58,205 nt of DNA from a virus, in the IMG/VR virus record IMGVR_UViG_3300049459_000170, positions 1 to 58,205 of that record; one strand, given 5' to 3'. The stretch's first letter is position 1. Each line of letters opens with the position of its first letter. The position numbers were made by a program, and so were the translations under genes. Below the pieces are notes generated by a model. That model did not search any database, was not told where the DNA came from, and worked only from the letters and a program-made list of their open reading frames with translations. Below are positions 1 to 7,553 of the stretch, in pieces.

Positions 1-42
1 AGATACGATACGCACCCCGCGTAACGCACACGAGAACGGACC

Positions 43-1266
43 GTGAATGTAAAGCACAAACTGGATGCGCTGACCGCGCTTCGATTCTTCGCAGCAGCCA
101 TGATTGTGCTGACCCACGCCCATCCAATATTCGGCTCATTCGGCATTGCTGAAGCTGCTCCACTAGGTCAGGGCGTTTCATTTTTCTTTGTGCTCAGCGG
201 GTTTATCCTGGCGTACAACTACCGTGACTTTGCACGGGATGGTTCCATCCCGAGATTTCTGGTAGCGCGATTCGCGAGAGTCTGGCCGCTTCACTTGGTT
301 ACCTGCGTCATCTGGATAGGTCTGATTTTTCACTTTGACCGGCACACCTATTTCGGCGGCGAAACGGGCATGATCCGGCTGATTTCCAACCTGACCCTCA
401 CTCAAACCTGGATACCGCTGAAGTTATGGGCACTTTCGTTCAACGGGGTGGCCTGGAGCATCTCGAACGAAATGTTCTTCTACCTGCTTTTTCCGCTCTT
501 CATTGGGTTGTGGAGTAAGCATTGGGCGAAGCTTTTCTTTGCCGCTACGCTGTTAGTAGTCGGTTTCATCTGGGCGGGTAACGTTCTAGAGCTGAAATCC
601 GCAGATAGCTATAACGGCGTCAGCCTCTTAGGCACCCTTTACTTCAATCCCTTGGTACGTGTTTTTGAGTTCATGTTCGGTATCTTTCTTGCGAAAGTAT
701 TCATGACCCCAGCGGTACATGAGTTCAAAGCAAGCCGCCTCGGCTGGTTTTATCTTGAGCTTATGGCTCTAGGATTGGTCGTCGCGGGCATGCTTCTCGC
801 AGGAAACCCAGGGAGAATTGCCGCCGTCTTCGGTACCGCAACAGGATATTACTTCCAGCGTGAAGGAATCTGGTTACTGTGGGGGTTACTGATTCTGGTT
901 TTTGCGCTGAGCAAAGGGCCTATTGGCGCGATCCTATCAACCAAACCGCTGGTCTTTCTTGGTGAAATCAGCTTTTCGCTGTACCTCGTCCACGCCATTC
1001 TTATCACATTCATCGAACCTTATGCCGAGGCCATCAAGCCTTATGGTCTGACTGGCTATGCAATCTTCTGGGCAGTCGCTCTGTTGTCTTCCGCGCTCCT
1101 GTACAAGGGCGTAGAGGATCCATGCCGACATTTCATCATGAACGCGTGGGATCGCCGCCATTCCTCGGTTCGCGAGAACTTTCGTGCGAGTTATAGACCC
1201 GCCGCCATTGGTAGCGTCGCGCTAATTGTTATTGCCGTCGCTGTCGTCCACCTGAACAGGTTCTAA
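43..1266 (+). CDS. Acyltransferase-3 family integral membrane protein
   Basis: Encodes 407 residues with a GTG start; an in-frame stop at 22-24 rules out a longer protein. The N-terminus has the acyltransferase-3 (OafA/YrhL-like) pattern: LDALTALRFFAA, then VLTHAH with the conserved histidine, then many hydrophobic segments (about ten) ending in a short basic tail. The family transfers acetyl or other acyl groups from the cytoplasm to extracellular sugars. The glycan substrate cannot be told. The next gene starts 2 bases after the stop and encodes an exported protein, so the two are probably one operon working on a surface polysaccharide (inference). Confidence 0.85.
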   Translation: MNVKHKLDALTALRFFAAAMIVLTHAHPIFGSFGIAEAAPLGQGVSFFFVLSGFILAYNYRDFARDGSIPRFLVARFARVWPLHLVTCVIWIGLIFHFDRHTYFGGETGMIRLISNLTLTQTWIPLKLWALSFNGVAWSISNEMFFYLLFPLFIGLWSKHWAKLFFAATLLVVGFIWAGNVLELKSADSYNGVSLLGTLYFNPLVRVFEFMFGIFLAKVFMTPAVHEFKASRLGWFYLELMALGLVVAGMLLAGNPGRIAAVFGTATGYYFQREGIWLLWGLLILVFALSKGPIGAILSTKPLVFLGEISFSLYLVHAILITFIEPYAEAIKPYGLTGYAIFWAVALLSSALLYKGVEDPCRHFIMNAWDRRHSSVRENFRASYRPAAIGSVALIVIAVAVVHLNRF

Positions 1267-1268
1267 AT

Positions 1269-1742
1269 ATGAAAAAGTACTGGATCATTCCTGCGGTAGC
1301 CCTTGTCGCGATCGCCGGCAGCATGGTTTATTCGATGTCCAGCATCGACAAACCTGCTGTGGCACAGGGCTCAGCAACCTTCATCGATGGCACTAAAATT
1401 TCTGAAGTGAGATTCGAGCCAACAGACGCAGAAGACAAACACAAGAATGCAGTAATCAAGCTAGTACCAGGCACCGAAAAAGGGCTTAGCTTTGCGGTAC
1501 ACCTGAACGACTCGGACAGAAAAATACTCACCAATGTGGGCGATTTTCCGTTAGCAACCTACTGTAAGGGCGACGCTGTACTGGAGTGCATCATCCCCAT
1601 TGGCCATGACGCATTCGATAAATCCGTATCACTGGGAATTGCTGCGTACAAGATCCCTGGTCAGCTTTTGCAGGTCAAGGAAGGCGTCTCTGACTGGGAT
1701 GATCATCGCGCAATTTTCTCGACGAAGTCTTCCGTCAACTGA
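1269..1742 (+). CDS. Small exported or membrane-anchored protein of unknown function
   Basis: 157 residues. The N-terminus (MKKYWIIPAVALVAIAGSM) is a signal peptide or signal anchor; the remainder is soluble and holds two cysteines about eight residues apart (around positions 98 and 106) that could form a disulfide. No family is recognised. It follows the acyltransferase gene by 2 bases and is followed by an intrinsic terminator, so it is the last gene of that transcript. A periplasmic partner for the acyltransferase is an inference from position only. Confidence 0.7.
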   Translation: MKKYWIIPAVALVAIAGSMVYSMSSIDKPAVAQGSATFIDGTKISEVRFEPTDAEDKHKNAVIKLVPGTEKGLSFAVHLNDSDRKILTNVGDFPLATYCKGDAVLECIIPIGHDAFDKSVSLGIAAYKIPGQLLQVKEGVSDWDDHRAIFSTKSSVN

Positions 1743-1772
1743 TTCCCTTAGCGCTATAGAGGACGACCTTCG

Positions 1773-1798
1773 AAAGGCCTGCGGTCCGGCGGGCCTTT
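1773..1798 (+). terminator. Intrinsic terminator after the acyltransferase operon
   Basis: AAAGGCC (1773-1779) pairs with GGCCTTT (1792-1798), closing a GC-rich loop and followed by a T-rich stretch. It lies about 30 bases after the stop of the exported-protein gene. Confidence 0.65.
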
Positions 1799-1901
1799 AC
1801 TTTGTGCTCATCAGTTAAAGCTCCGCCAGTTGCCATCCATCGAACAGGACTAGCAAAGAGCTCGCCTTGAAAGCCCCTTCAGAGCATTCACTGAACCACC
1901 C

Positions 1902-2492
1902 TCACTCCCCCGCTCTGTCATTGATCTCGGACGCCTTGCTGTAGTGAAAGACCAGCCCATTGGTCTGTAGATAGTTCTGGATATTCTGATCGCTGCCCGC
2001 GCTAATGTCGTGGATGTTCGCCCCTCCGTGCGACTCTGGGCCTCTCGGAAACTGAACGTCCAGAGTCTGGCCATTATTGTGCACCAGTTGCAGACTGTCT
2101 CCGTTCCGGTGCACGTATGCCGTATGCGTCATCGTTCCACTTTGGGGATGCTCAAAATTCAGGATCCCGGATTCCGTGATATTGCGCGAGTCGAAAACGC
2201 CACTGGCACTGTTCGCGTTGATACCCATCAAGTCCTTGTACCGCTGAGAGTAATTCCGTTCGCCCATCAGTCGTTCCTCCGCGCGTTGACTTAGCGTATT
2301 CCCCGCACGTCCCGCATGAATGGCGAACTGATAACAGATCTGTGGCTGCCGATCGAGGCTTTGAAGCTGCTCGAACCGTTTGTTCATATTCGACTTCAAT
2401 TTGTTGGGAGTGGCCGGCCCCGCAGCGACATTATTCGCGTCTTGGTAATGGCTTGGTATGCATGAAGAAAAGACTCTGGAAATCGCTTGCAT
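1902..2492 (-). CDS. Candidate type III secreted effector, possible papain-like fold
   Basis: 196 residues from the ATG at 2492. The reading frame continues upstream to 2579, but a hrp box at 2522-2549 lies inside that extension, so the real start must be downstream of it. The 2492 ATG has GGAG eight bases ahead and sits 30 bases past the box. The N-terminus (MQAISRVFSSCIPSHYQ) is Ser-rich and polar, as in exported effectors. C53 (ICYQF), H123 (THTAYVH) and N139 (VHNNG) occur in the order of a Cys-His-Asn/Asp catalytic set; this is a pattern, not proof. I cannot name the effector family. It is divergent from another hrp-box gene. Confidence 0.7.
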   Translation of the reverse strand: MQAISRVFSSCIPSHYQDANNVAAGPATPNKLKSNMNKRFEQLQSLDRQPQICYQFAIHAGRAGNTLSQRAEERLMGERNYSQRYKDLMGINANSASGVFDSRNITESGILNFEHPQSGTMTHTAYVHRNGDSLQLVHNNGQTLDVQFPRGPESHGGANIHDISAGSDQNIQNYLQTNGLVFHYSKASEINDRAGE

Positions 2493-2521
2493 CGCTCTGA
2501 CTCCATTTGATCGAGACTCTG

Positions 2522-2549
2522 TGAGTGGTCTGTCCGGTGACAGGGTTCC
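2522..2549 (-). promoter_or_regulatory. hrp box (HrpL sigma factor promoter) of the minus-strand effector gene
   Basis: On the minus strand the sequence reads GGAACC (2544-2549), 15 bases, then CCACTCA (2522-2528). This matches the HrpL consensus GGAACC-N15/16-CCACNNA exactly. It lies 30 bases upstream of the ATG at 2492 and fixes the start of that gene. Confidence 0.9.
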
Positions 2550-2621
2550 ACGCTCAATTAGCCTCCCTACCCCACTCATCGATGCACATCAGGCAGTACC
2601 CTCCACCTCCGGCCTTTACAT

Positions 2622-2650
2622 GGAACCCACTGCGCCGCAGCTGCCACTCA
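2622..2650 (+). promoter_or_regulatory. hrp box (HrpL sigma factor promoter) of the harpin-like gene
   Basis: GGAACC (2622-2627), 16 bases, CCACTCA (2644-2650): an exact match to the HrpL consensus. It lies 66 bases upstream of the ATG at 2717 and is back to back with the minus-strand hrp box 72 bases away. Confidence 0.9.
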
Positions 2651-2678
2651 CTCCACACAGAGAACCCCAGCCGCCGTC

Positions 2679-2698
2679 GCGCTGACAGCGCGTTTTTT
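2679..2698 (+). terminator. Terminator-like hairpin in the leader of the harpin-like gene
   Basis: GCGCT (2679-2683) pairs with AGCGC (2687-2691) around a 3-base loop, followed by G and six Ts (2693-2698). It lies between the hrp box and the ATG at 2717, so a HrpL transcript must read through it. The stem is only five pairs and may be weak. Confidence 0.45.
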
Positions 2699-2716
2699 CA
2701 GCTATAGGACGAGACC

Positions 2717-3790
2717 ATGACCCCTATCAATTCGCTGATCCGCCCCACTGCGCTCGATCTGTCCAATACTCAGCATCTTCCAGCGTCAAGCGCTCAGCAA
2801 GGGCACGGGATGCTGGCGGGCACTGGCAATGCTCCGGTGTCCTTCATCTCTCAGCCGCAGAACTCGCAGGTAAACTTCGGCGGCACGGGCAATCTGACTC
2901 AGCAGTCGCAGAATGCTGCTCTTGGAGATCCAGGTAATCAGACCGATCCGCTCACTCAATTGATCTCACTGATCCAGGACATGCTTCAGCGGTTACAGGC
3001 GTTGATGCAAGGCGGATCAGACGGTTCCGGCCATGCCTCGAACAACGCGGTGACGGGCGCGGGTAAAACGCCTGCTCAAACGGGTCATAGCCCTGTGGAC
3101 AGCCAGCCCCCCCCTGCACATTCGGCGCAGACGGGCGACGGTGGTGGGGTCAGCCCGGCAAAGGGCAATTTTTCCGAGCATTCGCTGGGCAATCAATTGA
3201 GTGTGCAGAAGTCGCCAGAGGACCGCATCGGCATGGCCAAGGATCCCGAGCGCGGGGATGTGATCAAGGTCGATTTCAACAAAGGCCATTACACCGAGCA
3301 TTCCACCAGCCCACGTGCCGAGATCAAGGATGGCACCAAACTTCAGGAGGGGCAGCCCTATGGCTTTAAGTTTGGCATGAAGCGCGAGGCCAATAATGAC
3401 GGTACATTCTTTCAGGTGCTTGACCATAACAACGCGAAACCCAGCCCTCGCGCCTGGCTCGCCACCAAGGACGGGCAGTATCAGTTGCACCTGAAAACCA
3501 GTGAAGACAGCAATGCCCCCTCAAAGGTGTTCAACATCGGCAAACCAGGGGATGCGGCAAAAGATGTAGGGAAATGGGCGGATTTCCAGATCGATTTCAA
3601 GCGCGGCATCGGCAACGGTGAGATTTCGGTGACGAAGAACGGCGAGAACGTGTTCGACAAGAAAGGCATCTCTACGATGTTCGACACCCACAGCAGCGAC
3701 TCGTACGCCAAGTTCGGCCAGTACCGCAACGAGGGTGATCATCAACCGGCGAGCAGCCTGTTTTCGGGGTTCAGTGTGGCGAAGGGTTGA
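2717..3790 (+). CDS. Harpin-like type III helper with a C-terminal polysaccharide-lyase-like domain
   Basis: 357 residues with no cysteine; ATG preceded by AGGACGAG. Residues 1-165 are rich in Gly, Ser, Gln and Pro and contain one leucine-rich amphipathic helix (about 77-99, LTQLISLIQDMLQRLQALM), the hallmark of harpins. Residues about 170-355 resemble the heparin-lyase-like jelly-roll family (PF14099): SPRAEIKDG near the start and KWADFQIDFKRG near the end. The architecture recalls HrpW and HopAK1, which carry pectate lyase domains, but this lyase type differs. Expected role: HrpL-controlled export to the plant apoplast and attack on a wall or matrix glycan (inference). Confidence 0.75.
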   Translation: MTPINSLIRPTALDLSNTQHLPASSAQQGHGMLAGTGNAPVSFISQPQNSQVNFGGTGNLTQQSQNAALGDPGNQTDPLTQLISLIQDMLQRLQALMQGGSDGSGHASNNAVTGAGKTPAQTGHSPVDSQPPPAHSAQTGDGGGVSPAKGNFSEHSLGNQLSVQKSPEDRIGMAKDPERGDVIKVDFNKGHYTEHSTSPRAEIKDGTKLQEGQPYGFKFGMKREANNDGTFFQVLDHNNAKPSPRAWLATKDGQYQLHLKTSEDSNAPSKVFNIGKPGDAAKDVGKWADFQIDFKRGIGNGEISVTKNGENVFDKKGISTMFDTHSSDSYAKFGQYRNEGDHQPASSLFSGFSVAKG

Positions 3791-4037
3791 GGTGCGGGAT
3801 AGCGTTGCGAGTGATGCTCAGTGGCGCCCCGATTTCGTCTGGCTTGCTTCAAAGGCGAGCTGATGAGCGATGCGCGCGCACTCCTTACCATTTAAATACG
3901 GCAATGGGTGATATGCGCAGTCCTTCGTACTGGTCGACATGAAAGTCGACCAGATCGAGAAATCGCGCCGGCAACTGAGAGGCATGCCCGTCAGTCTGGA
4001 TCGCACACTTACGACGCCTGTCCTTAGGGGGGTTAGA

Positions 4038-4199
4038 TCAACTTACGACACGGCCTTGAGGATCAATGACGCGCGCGAATGGATATTTGTCTCGAAGGCG
4101 CGCGAGCTCCTGCATGCACCCCATTTCTGATCCATAGGTTTTCGTCTGCCATTGCTGTGTAGCCGAAGACTTGTACTGCGCCTGATAATTTGTCGACAT
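4038..4199 (-). CDS. Small conserved-looking protein with a KYPFARVID tail
   Basis: 53 residues starting MSTNYQAQYKSS; the ATG at 4199 has GGGAGG five bases ahead, better than the alternative start at 4220. The C-terminus (ELARLRDKYPFARVIDPQGR) resembles that of the neighbouring 51-residue protein at 4362-4517 (KILQKYPGATILDVRQQ). No function is known to me. Confidence 0.65.
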   Translation of the reverse strand: MSTNYQAQYKSSATQQWQTKTYGSEMGCMQELARLRDKYPFARVIDPQGRVVS

Positions 4200-4339
4200 G
4201 CAAACCTCCCTGAAAACCATATATGGCGTAGCCTCAACGGCTATGCACCCACTTCATCTGTCCACATGCCTGCCTGTAGAAGCGAGGCTGCTTGTACCAT
4301 TGTGACTCACAGCGCCCTCACGGTTGCAGTAGCACAGAC

Positions 4340-4363
4340 CCCAGCGCAGAAGCTGGGCTTTTT
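4340..4363 (+). terminator. Plus-strand intrinsic terminator with no obvious gene upstream
   Basis: CCCAGC (4340-4345), loop GCAGAA, GCTGGG (4352-4357), then CTTTTT. The orientation fits a plus-strand transcript, but both flanking small genes are on the minus strand. It may end a small RNA starting somewhere in 4200-4330, or mark the edge of a convergent transcript. Confidence 0.5.
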
Positions 4364-4517
4364 ACTGCTGGCGCACATCAAGAATCGTCGCGCCCGGATA
4401 TTTCTGCAAAATCTTACGCTCGGCCTCACGCTGATCCACACCATTTTGCAGGACGTTGCTCATGCCTGAACCATTGCCAGCCTTGAGCTTGAAAACATAC
4501 GTTTTTACTGCGGCCAC
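4362..4517 (-). CDS. Small protein (51 aa) with GTG start and KYPGATILD tail
   Basis: Starts at GTG 4517 with AAGGAG seven bases ahead and stops at 4362. The protein starts VAAVKTYVFKLKAGNG and ends ILQKYPGATILDVRQQ. Similar in size and C-terminal pattern to the 53-residue protein at 4038-4199, suggesting diverged relatives. Function unknown. Confidence 0.6.
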   Translation of the reverse strand: MAAVKTYVFKLKAGNGSGMSNVLQNGVDQREAERKILQKYPGATILDVRQQ

Positions 4518-4580
4518 AATGCATCTCCTTCGCTTGGGTTAGACGTGACGATATCACTCAACCCCGCTTCCTAGCCACGC

Positions 4581-4604
4581 AGACAAGCAGACAAGCAGAC
4601 AAGC
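4581..4604. repeat. Short tandem repeat, three units of AGACAAGC
   Basis: Three exact 8-base units (4581-4588, 4589-4596, 4597-4604) followed by a partial unit, in the gap between the 51-residue gene (minus) and the DUF6434 gene (plus). Confidence 0.8.
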
Positions 4605-4715
4605 AGAGAGTATCGATGTCGATATGCATCCATAACGTGCGGCGCTGTGATTGTGAGTCAAGCTGCTATTCTCTCCGGCGCGCCGAAAGAGATCGGCGTC
4701 ATCAAAGGAATGACC

Positions 4716-4925
4716 ATGGCTTTCGATTGGCACTCAGAACCCATTACCCGAGCTACCCCATTGGACAAGAATTACCGCAATACGCAAAACGTTCGGCGGT
4801 TTCTGATTTCTCAGTGTGGTGAAGCATTCAAGTTCGACCGGCCGTTCATGGCGTGGATCAAGTCGAATGAGTCGCTGACAATGGGCGAAGTGGCAGATGA
4901 GTGGCTTCGTCTGAATCGTTTCTAG
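4716..4925 (+). CDS. DUF6434-domain small protein
   Basis: 69 residues beginning MAFDWHSEPITRATPLDKNY. The ATG at 4716 follows AAAGGA by about six bases; longer in-frame starts (4647, 4710) are less well placed. The FDWHSEPIT opening and RNTQNVRRFLIS helix match the DUF6434 family of small bacterial proteins, sometimes linked to SAP-like DNA-binding domains. Role unknown. Confidence 0.65.
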   Translation: MAFDWHSEPITRATPLDKNYRNTQNVRRFLISQCGEAFKFDRPFMAWIKSNESLTMGEVADEWLRLNRF

Positions 4926-5018
4926 TTCCGGCGCTGGTGAGGACTTGATGCCCCCGGAATCTACATTGCCGTCCGGGCTCGATCACTCCTCCCATGGCCC
5001 CCCGCGAAAGGTGGAGAG

Positions 5019-5237
5019 TCACGCGATGCTCAGCAGTCGCGCTGGTGGCTTCTCGTCTGCTTTCCGATAGAGGTAGTCGCGCCAGTTCCGGAACGCCCGC
5101 TGCTGGCGCTCGAAGGCATCCTGCCACTGGGGGCTGCCGACTTGGTCGACCCCTATCTCCATCATCTGCTCGGTAGCGTCATCCAGTTCCTTGACGAGGT
5201 CGAGCGCATTAGGTGCTTCACAAACTTTCGGTCGCAT
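5019..5237 (-). CDS. Hypothetical acidic helical protein
   Basis: 72 residues from ATG 5237 (MRPKVCEAPNALDL). The AAAGGA ribosome site ends directly against the upstream ATG at 5246, so 5237 is the better start. The protein is mostly helical with Trp/Arg-rich WQDAFERQQRAFRNWRDYLY. No family recognised. Confidence 0.55.
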   Translation of the reverse strand: MRPKVCEAPNALDLVKELDDATEQMMEIGVDQVGSPQWQDAFERQQRAFRNWRDYLYRKADEKPPARLLSIA

Positions 5238-5246
5238 AAATTCCAT

Positions 5247-5710
5247 TTCCTTTGGCTATCCCATTGAGTAGCCAACCTCTTGATAGTGCTGGAGTTCCGA
5301 CGAGCGGTAACCCAACAGCAGACTATAGCCTGCATTCGACCGCGGGCGGGGTATACCTATGTCTCATTTGCACAAGTCCCCACACTCACGGCGCATGGCC
5401 ACCGCGCGTAGGCAACCGACATTGCACACACTAAAACAGCCAAGGCGACAGGCATCCAGCCGAGATTCATCTGGTTTGGCGATGCGCCTGATCACCGATG
5501 TCATGGGAGGCACAATCGGTCGTTTTCGCAGAGTTGACGGCGCACCTGCAGAGGAAGGCTTTGTTTGTCACTATTTGGCAGAGAGGCTGATCAACACATC
5601 GATGCTCAGATAGGGTAGCGACCGATCCACGCGAACAAGCACTGACGACTCTGAAGAAGAGACAGGGGTGAGAAATGCCAGGCTCATTCGAAAAGTCACT
5701 ATGGCAGAAA
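5247..5710. other. Gap without a supportable gene before attL
   Basis: Open frames here lack ribosome sites and overlap each other on both strands. I see no recognisable protein, RNA or repeat. It is the original chromosome downstream of the tRNA-Pro gene. Confidence 0.5.
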
Positions 5711-5734
5711 CAACAAAGCCACCCGAAGGTGGCT
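5711..5734 (-). terminator. Original terminator of tRNA-Pro, now separated from the gene
   Basis: On the minus strand AGCCACC, loop TTCG, GGTGGCT (5717-5734), then TTTGTTG. It lies just beyond the tRNA 3' fragment in attL and would have ended the tRNA-Pro transcript before the phage inserted. Confidence 0.65.
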
Positions 5735-5746
5735 AAGTCGTTGAAT

Positions 5747-5798
5747 AATATGGTCGGGACGGAGTGATTCGAACACTCGACCCCTAGCACCCCATGCT
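5747..5798. other. attL, with duplicated 3' fragment of tRNA-Pro
   Basis: Identical to 57274-57325. The shared block runs from four bases beyond the CCA end through the T arm to the anticodon stem-loop; from 5799 on, the match stops and phage sequence begins. The tRNA fragment here lacks its 5' half and is not functional. Confidence 0.92.
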
Positions 5799-6157
5799 GG
5801 GGCCTGTACGCACGCAACCGCATGATTCATATAGAAAATAGCCCCTAACAGAGCCTGCAAAATACGGCGTTTCCTGTGATTTTGCAAACGAAAACACGCG
5901 GCCTGTAGGGGAGGTTTTGCGCATCATCCCGCCCTAGTAATCGCATGCATCGGTTCCGTTAACCTATTGCGCGGCTGGCTTCTTCACGGCATGCTTAGGC
6001 CATCGTTTCGACATTACCGGCCTCAACCGGTATTGCCGCTGAACTGGTTGGGCTGCTGACCCTTTGTGTCCAGTGAACACGCGAAGAAACAGCAACAGTC
6101 TGAACCTCCCCGCCAGCCACATCATGAGACTGGGAGAACAGCAAGGGAGGATTACCC
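5799..6157. other. Phage left-end non-coding region with an integrase arm-type site
   Basis: No supportable gene in about 360 bases. GTTTTGCGC at 5914-5922 matches the three direct repeats beside attR (57189-57219), as expected for an integrase arm-binding site on the other side of the phage attachment region. A CCGGCCTCAACCGG-type palindrome lies near 6018. Confidence 0.55.
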
Positions 6158-6310
6158 ATGGGTATATCTAAACAAGCTGGTTCAGCAGTTTTGCACAAGC
6201 GCATTTATGCGTTCGGTAGCATGGCCATCGGCTTAGGCTCGATGGGCATTGATCCGGTGTCCGCTGTTGCACTGGCTCTTTTGGCTACTGTCGTCTTGGC
6301 GATGCTGTAA
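6158..6310 (+). CDS. Small phage membrane protein (50 aa)
   Basis: ATG 6158 with AGGGAGGA six bases ahead; stop TAA at 6308-6310. Residues 1-18 are basic and polar (MGISKQAGSAVLHKR); the rest is hydrophobic and ends PVSAVALALLATVVLAML, a likely membrane segment. It is the outermost gene at the left end of the prophage. Function unknown. Confidence 0.65.
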   Translation: MGISKQAGSAVLHKRIYAFGSMAIGLGSMGIDPVSAVALALLATVVLAML

Positions 6311-6376
6311 GGCTATGGGGGCTGCGTACACGGACGTAGCCACCAGACCTACCATCCTCCGGCGTTCTGCCGACGA

Positions 6377-6655
6377 TCACCCTCTCCCTCTCATTATTTG
6401 AATGCCATCCTCCAGGCACCTGCCGCCAGCGAAAATGCCGATGAGTTCGGCCTCCTCCCATTCGAGTAATCCCCAGAGCTTGGCCGCGTCCGAAAGCTCG
6501 AGCATTTCGTTCAACTCTTCAGCGCTGACCTGGTTCCGGCGGCGCGCGAGCATGGCCAGTTCGACCAGCTTGCGCCGATGAGCCTCCGGATCGGTGACCA
6601 GATCATCTCGAGCCTTGATTGCGACCCGCCAATCAGCCAGAGGATTCTCAACCAA
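6377..6655 (-). CDS. Hypothetical phage protein, translationally coupled
   Basis: 92 residues from a TTG at 6655 that overlaps the end of the upstream gene (6648-6941) by 8 bases. Highly charged helical protein (DDLVTDPEAHRRKLVELAML) with a C-terminal GIFAGGRCLEDG. No family recognised. The overlap implies co-translation with the 97-residue protein. Confidence 0.6.
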   Translation of the reverse strand: MVENPLADWRVAIKARDDLVTDPEAHRRKLVELAMLARRRNQVSAEELNEMLELSDAAKLWGLLEWEEAELIGIFAGGRCLEDGIQIMRGRG

Positions 6656-6941
6656 ACCGACACCACCACGACTGGAAATAGAAAGCTCCGTCGACTTCTT
6701 CGACGCCGGTTATATTCAAGCCCGTCGTTCCCAAGCCGGTCACCTTCGCGTCGAGCAATCGCGGAAGAATGTCAGGTCCTGCTCCTGTCCTCATGATGAA
6801 TGCCTCGACCGTTCCGCGGCCCAGGGTGCTGTTGCCTGATTCATTCATCTGGACGTCACCCTTTATAGGTGTGGCGTCTCTGACCTCTTTGGCAGTCAGC
6901 GCCACGCCAAGGCGTCGGCGAGGGGTTACAAGAAAATGCAT
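6648..6941 (-). CDS. Hypothetical phage protein (97 aa)
   Basis: Starts MHFLVTPRRRLGVALTAKEV and contains several glycine-rich turns. Family unknown. It is preceded by an SOS-box-like palindrome (6957-6972) and shares a transcript with the 92-residue gene downstream. The ribosome site is weak (GAGCGA). Confidence 0.6.
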   Translation of the reverse strand: MHFLVTPRRRLGVALTAKEVRDATPIKGDVQMNESGNSTLGRGTVEAFIMRTGAGPDILPRLLDAKVTGLGTTGLNITGVEEVDGAFYFQSWWCRFG

Positions 6942-6956
6942 GGCGGTCGCTCAATA

Positions 6957-6972
6957 CTGTATATGCGTCCAG
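6957..6972 (-). promoter_or_regulatory. LexA-like SOS box
   Basis: CTGTATATGCGTCCAG fits CTG-N10-CAG, with one base off the stricter CTGT-N8-ACAG. It lies 15 bases upstream of the start of the 97-residue gene. A second ATACTGTAT sequence follows at 7000-7008. Confidence 0.4.
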
Positions 6973-7286
6973 TTAATGAGAATCACAGGGCACGGGTCAA
7001 TACTGTATGAGGTGATTTGCGACGGAGGGATCAGACGTAGATCCAGAACAGGCTCAGGACGATGCCTACCCAGGTGAGGGTCAGGAGAAAGGATAACCCA
7101 GCAAGTCGAAGGTCCATGGTTTCGCCCAAATCCGTGTGGGCGGCATTTTATGTGTATGGATCGTGACGGCAATGCTGGCAATATGGGCGCGATAGCAGAG
7201 TGCCCGATATGCCGAGTGGTAACCGCAAAGCGCTCCAAATAGCCTATACCCACAGTACAACTCGATTCCTTCAAACGGAGGCAGCG

Positions 7287-7553
7287 ATGATCCTAGATCA
7301 AGATGACCTGCCAGGTTCAGTGAAGGCTGAGTGTCTCCGGATTTTAAAGTTAATAAATGACGCCAGTGATAACAATACTGTCGTTCAGTCTGGCTTGCTC
7401 GCCGAAGGTGTCGTGCGGGGCTTTGAGGTTTTAAGCGGGTTGTATGATTTTGAGATTGAAGCGCTGTATGTGCTATTCGAAAACGCCGTGAATTTACGAT
7501 TAGGGGAGCTGAGTTGCACGGCATGCACTGAGCCGCAGAAGCTGATTTGGTGA
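7287..7553 (+). CDS. Hypothetical phage protein (88 aa)
   Basis: ATG 7287 with GGAGG six bases ahead. Acidic and helical (MILDQDDLPGSVKAECLRIL) with a C-terminal pair of cysteines in SCTACTEPQK. No family recognised. It stands upstream of the receiver-domain gene in the same direction. Confidence 0.6.
   Translation: MILDQDDLPGSVKAECLRILKLINDASDNNTVVQSGLLAEGVVRGFEVLSGLYDFEIEALYVLFENAVNLRLGELSCTACTEPQKLIW

Noticed and set aside
3818-4006. Minus-strand 62-codon frame
   Set aside because: No ribosome site at its starts and unusual composition; the inverted repeat GTCGAC...GTCGAC at its inner ATG does not help translation.
5359-5823. Several open frames on both strands near attL
   Set aside because: They overlap one another, lack ribosome sites, and some run across the tRNA fragment.
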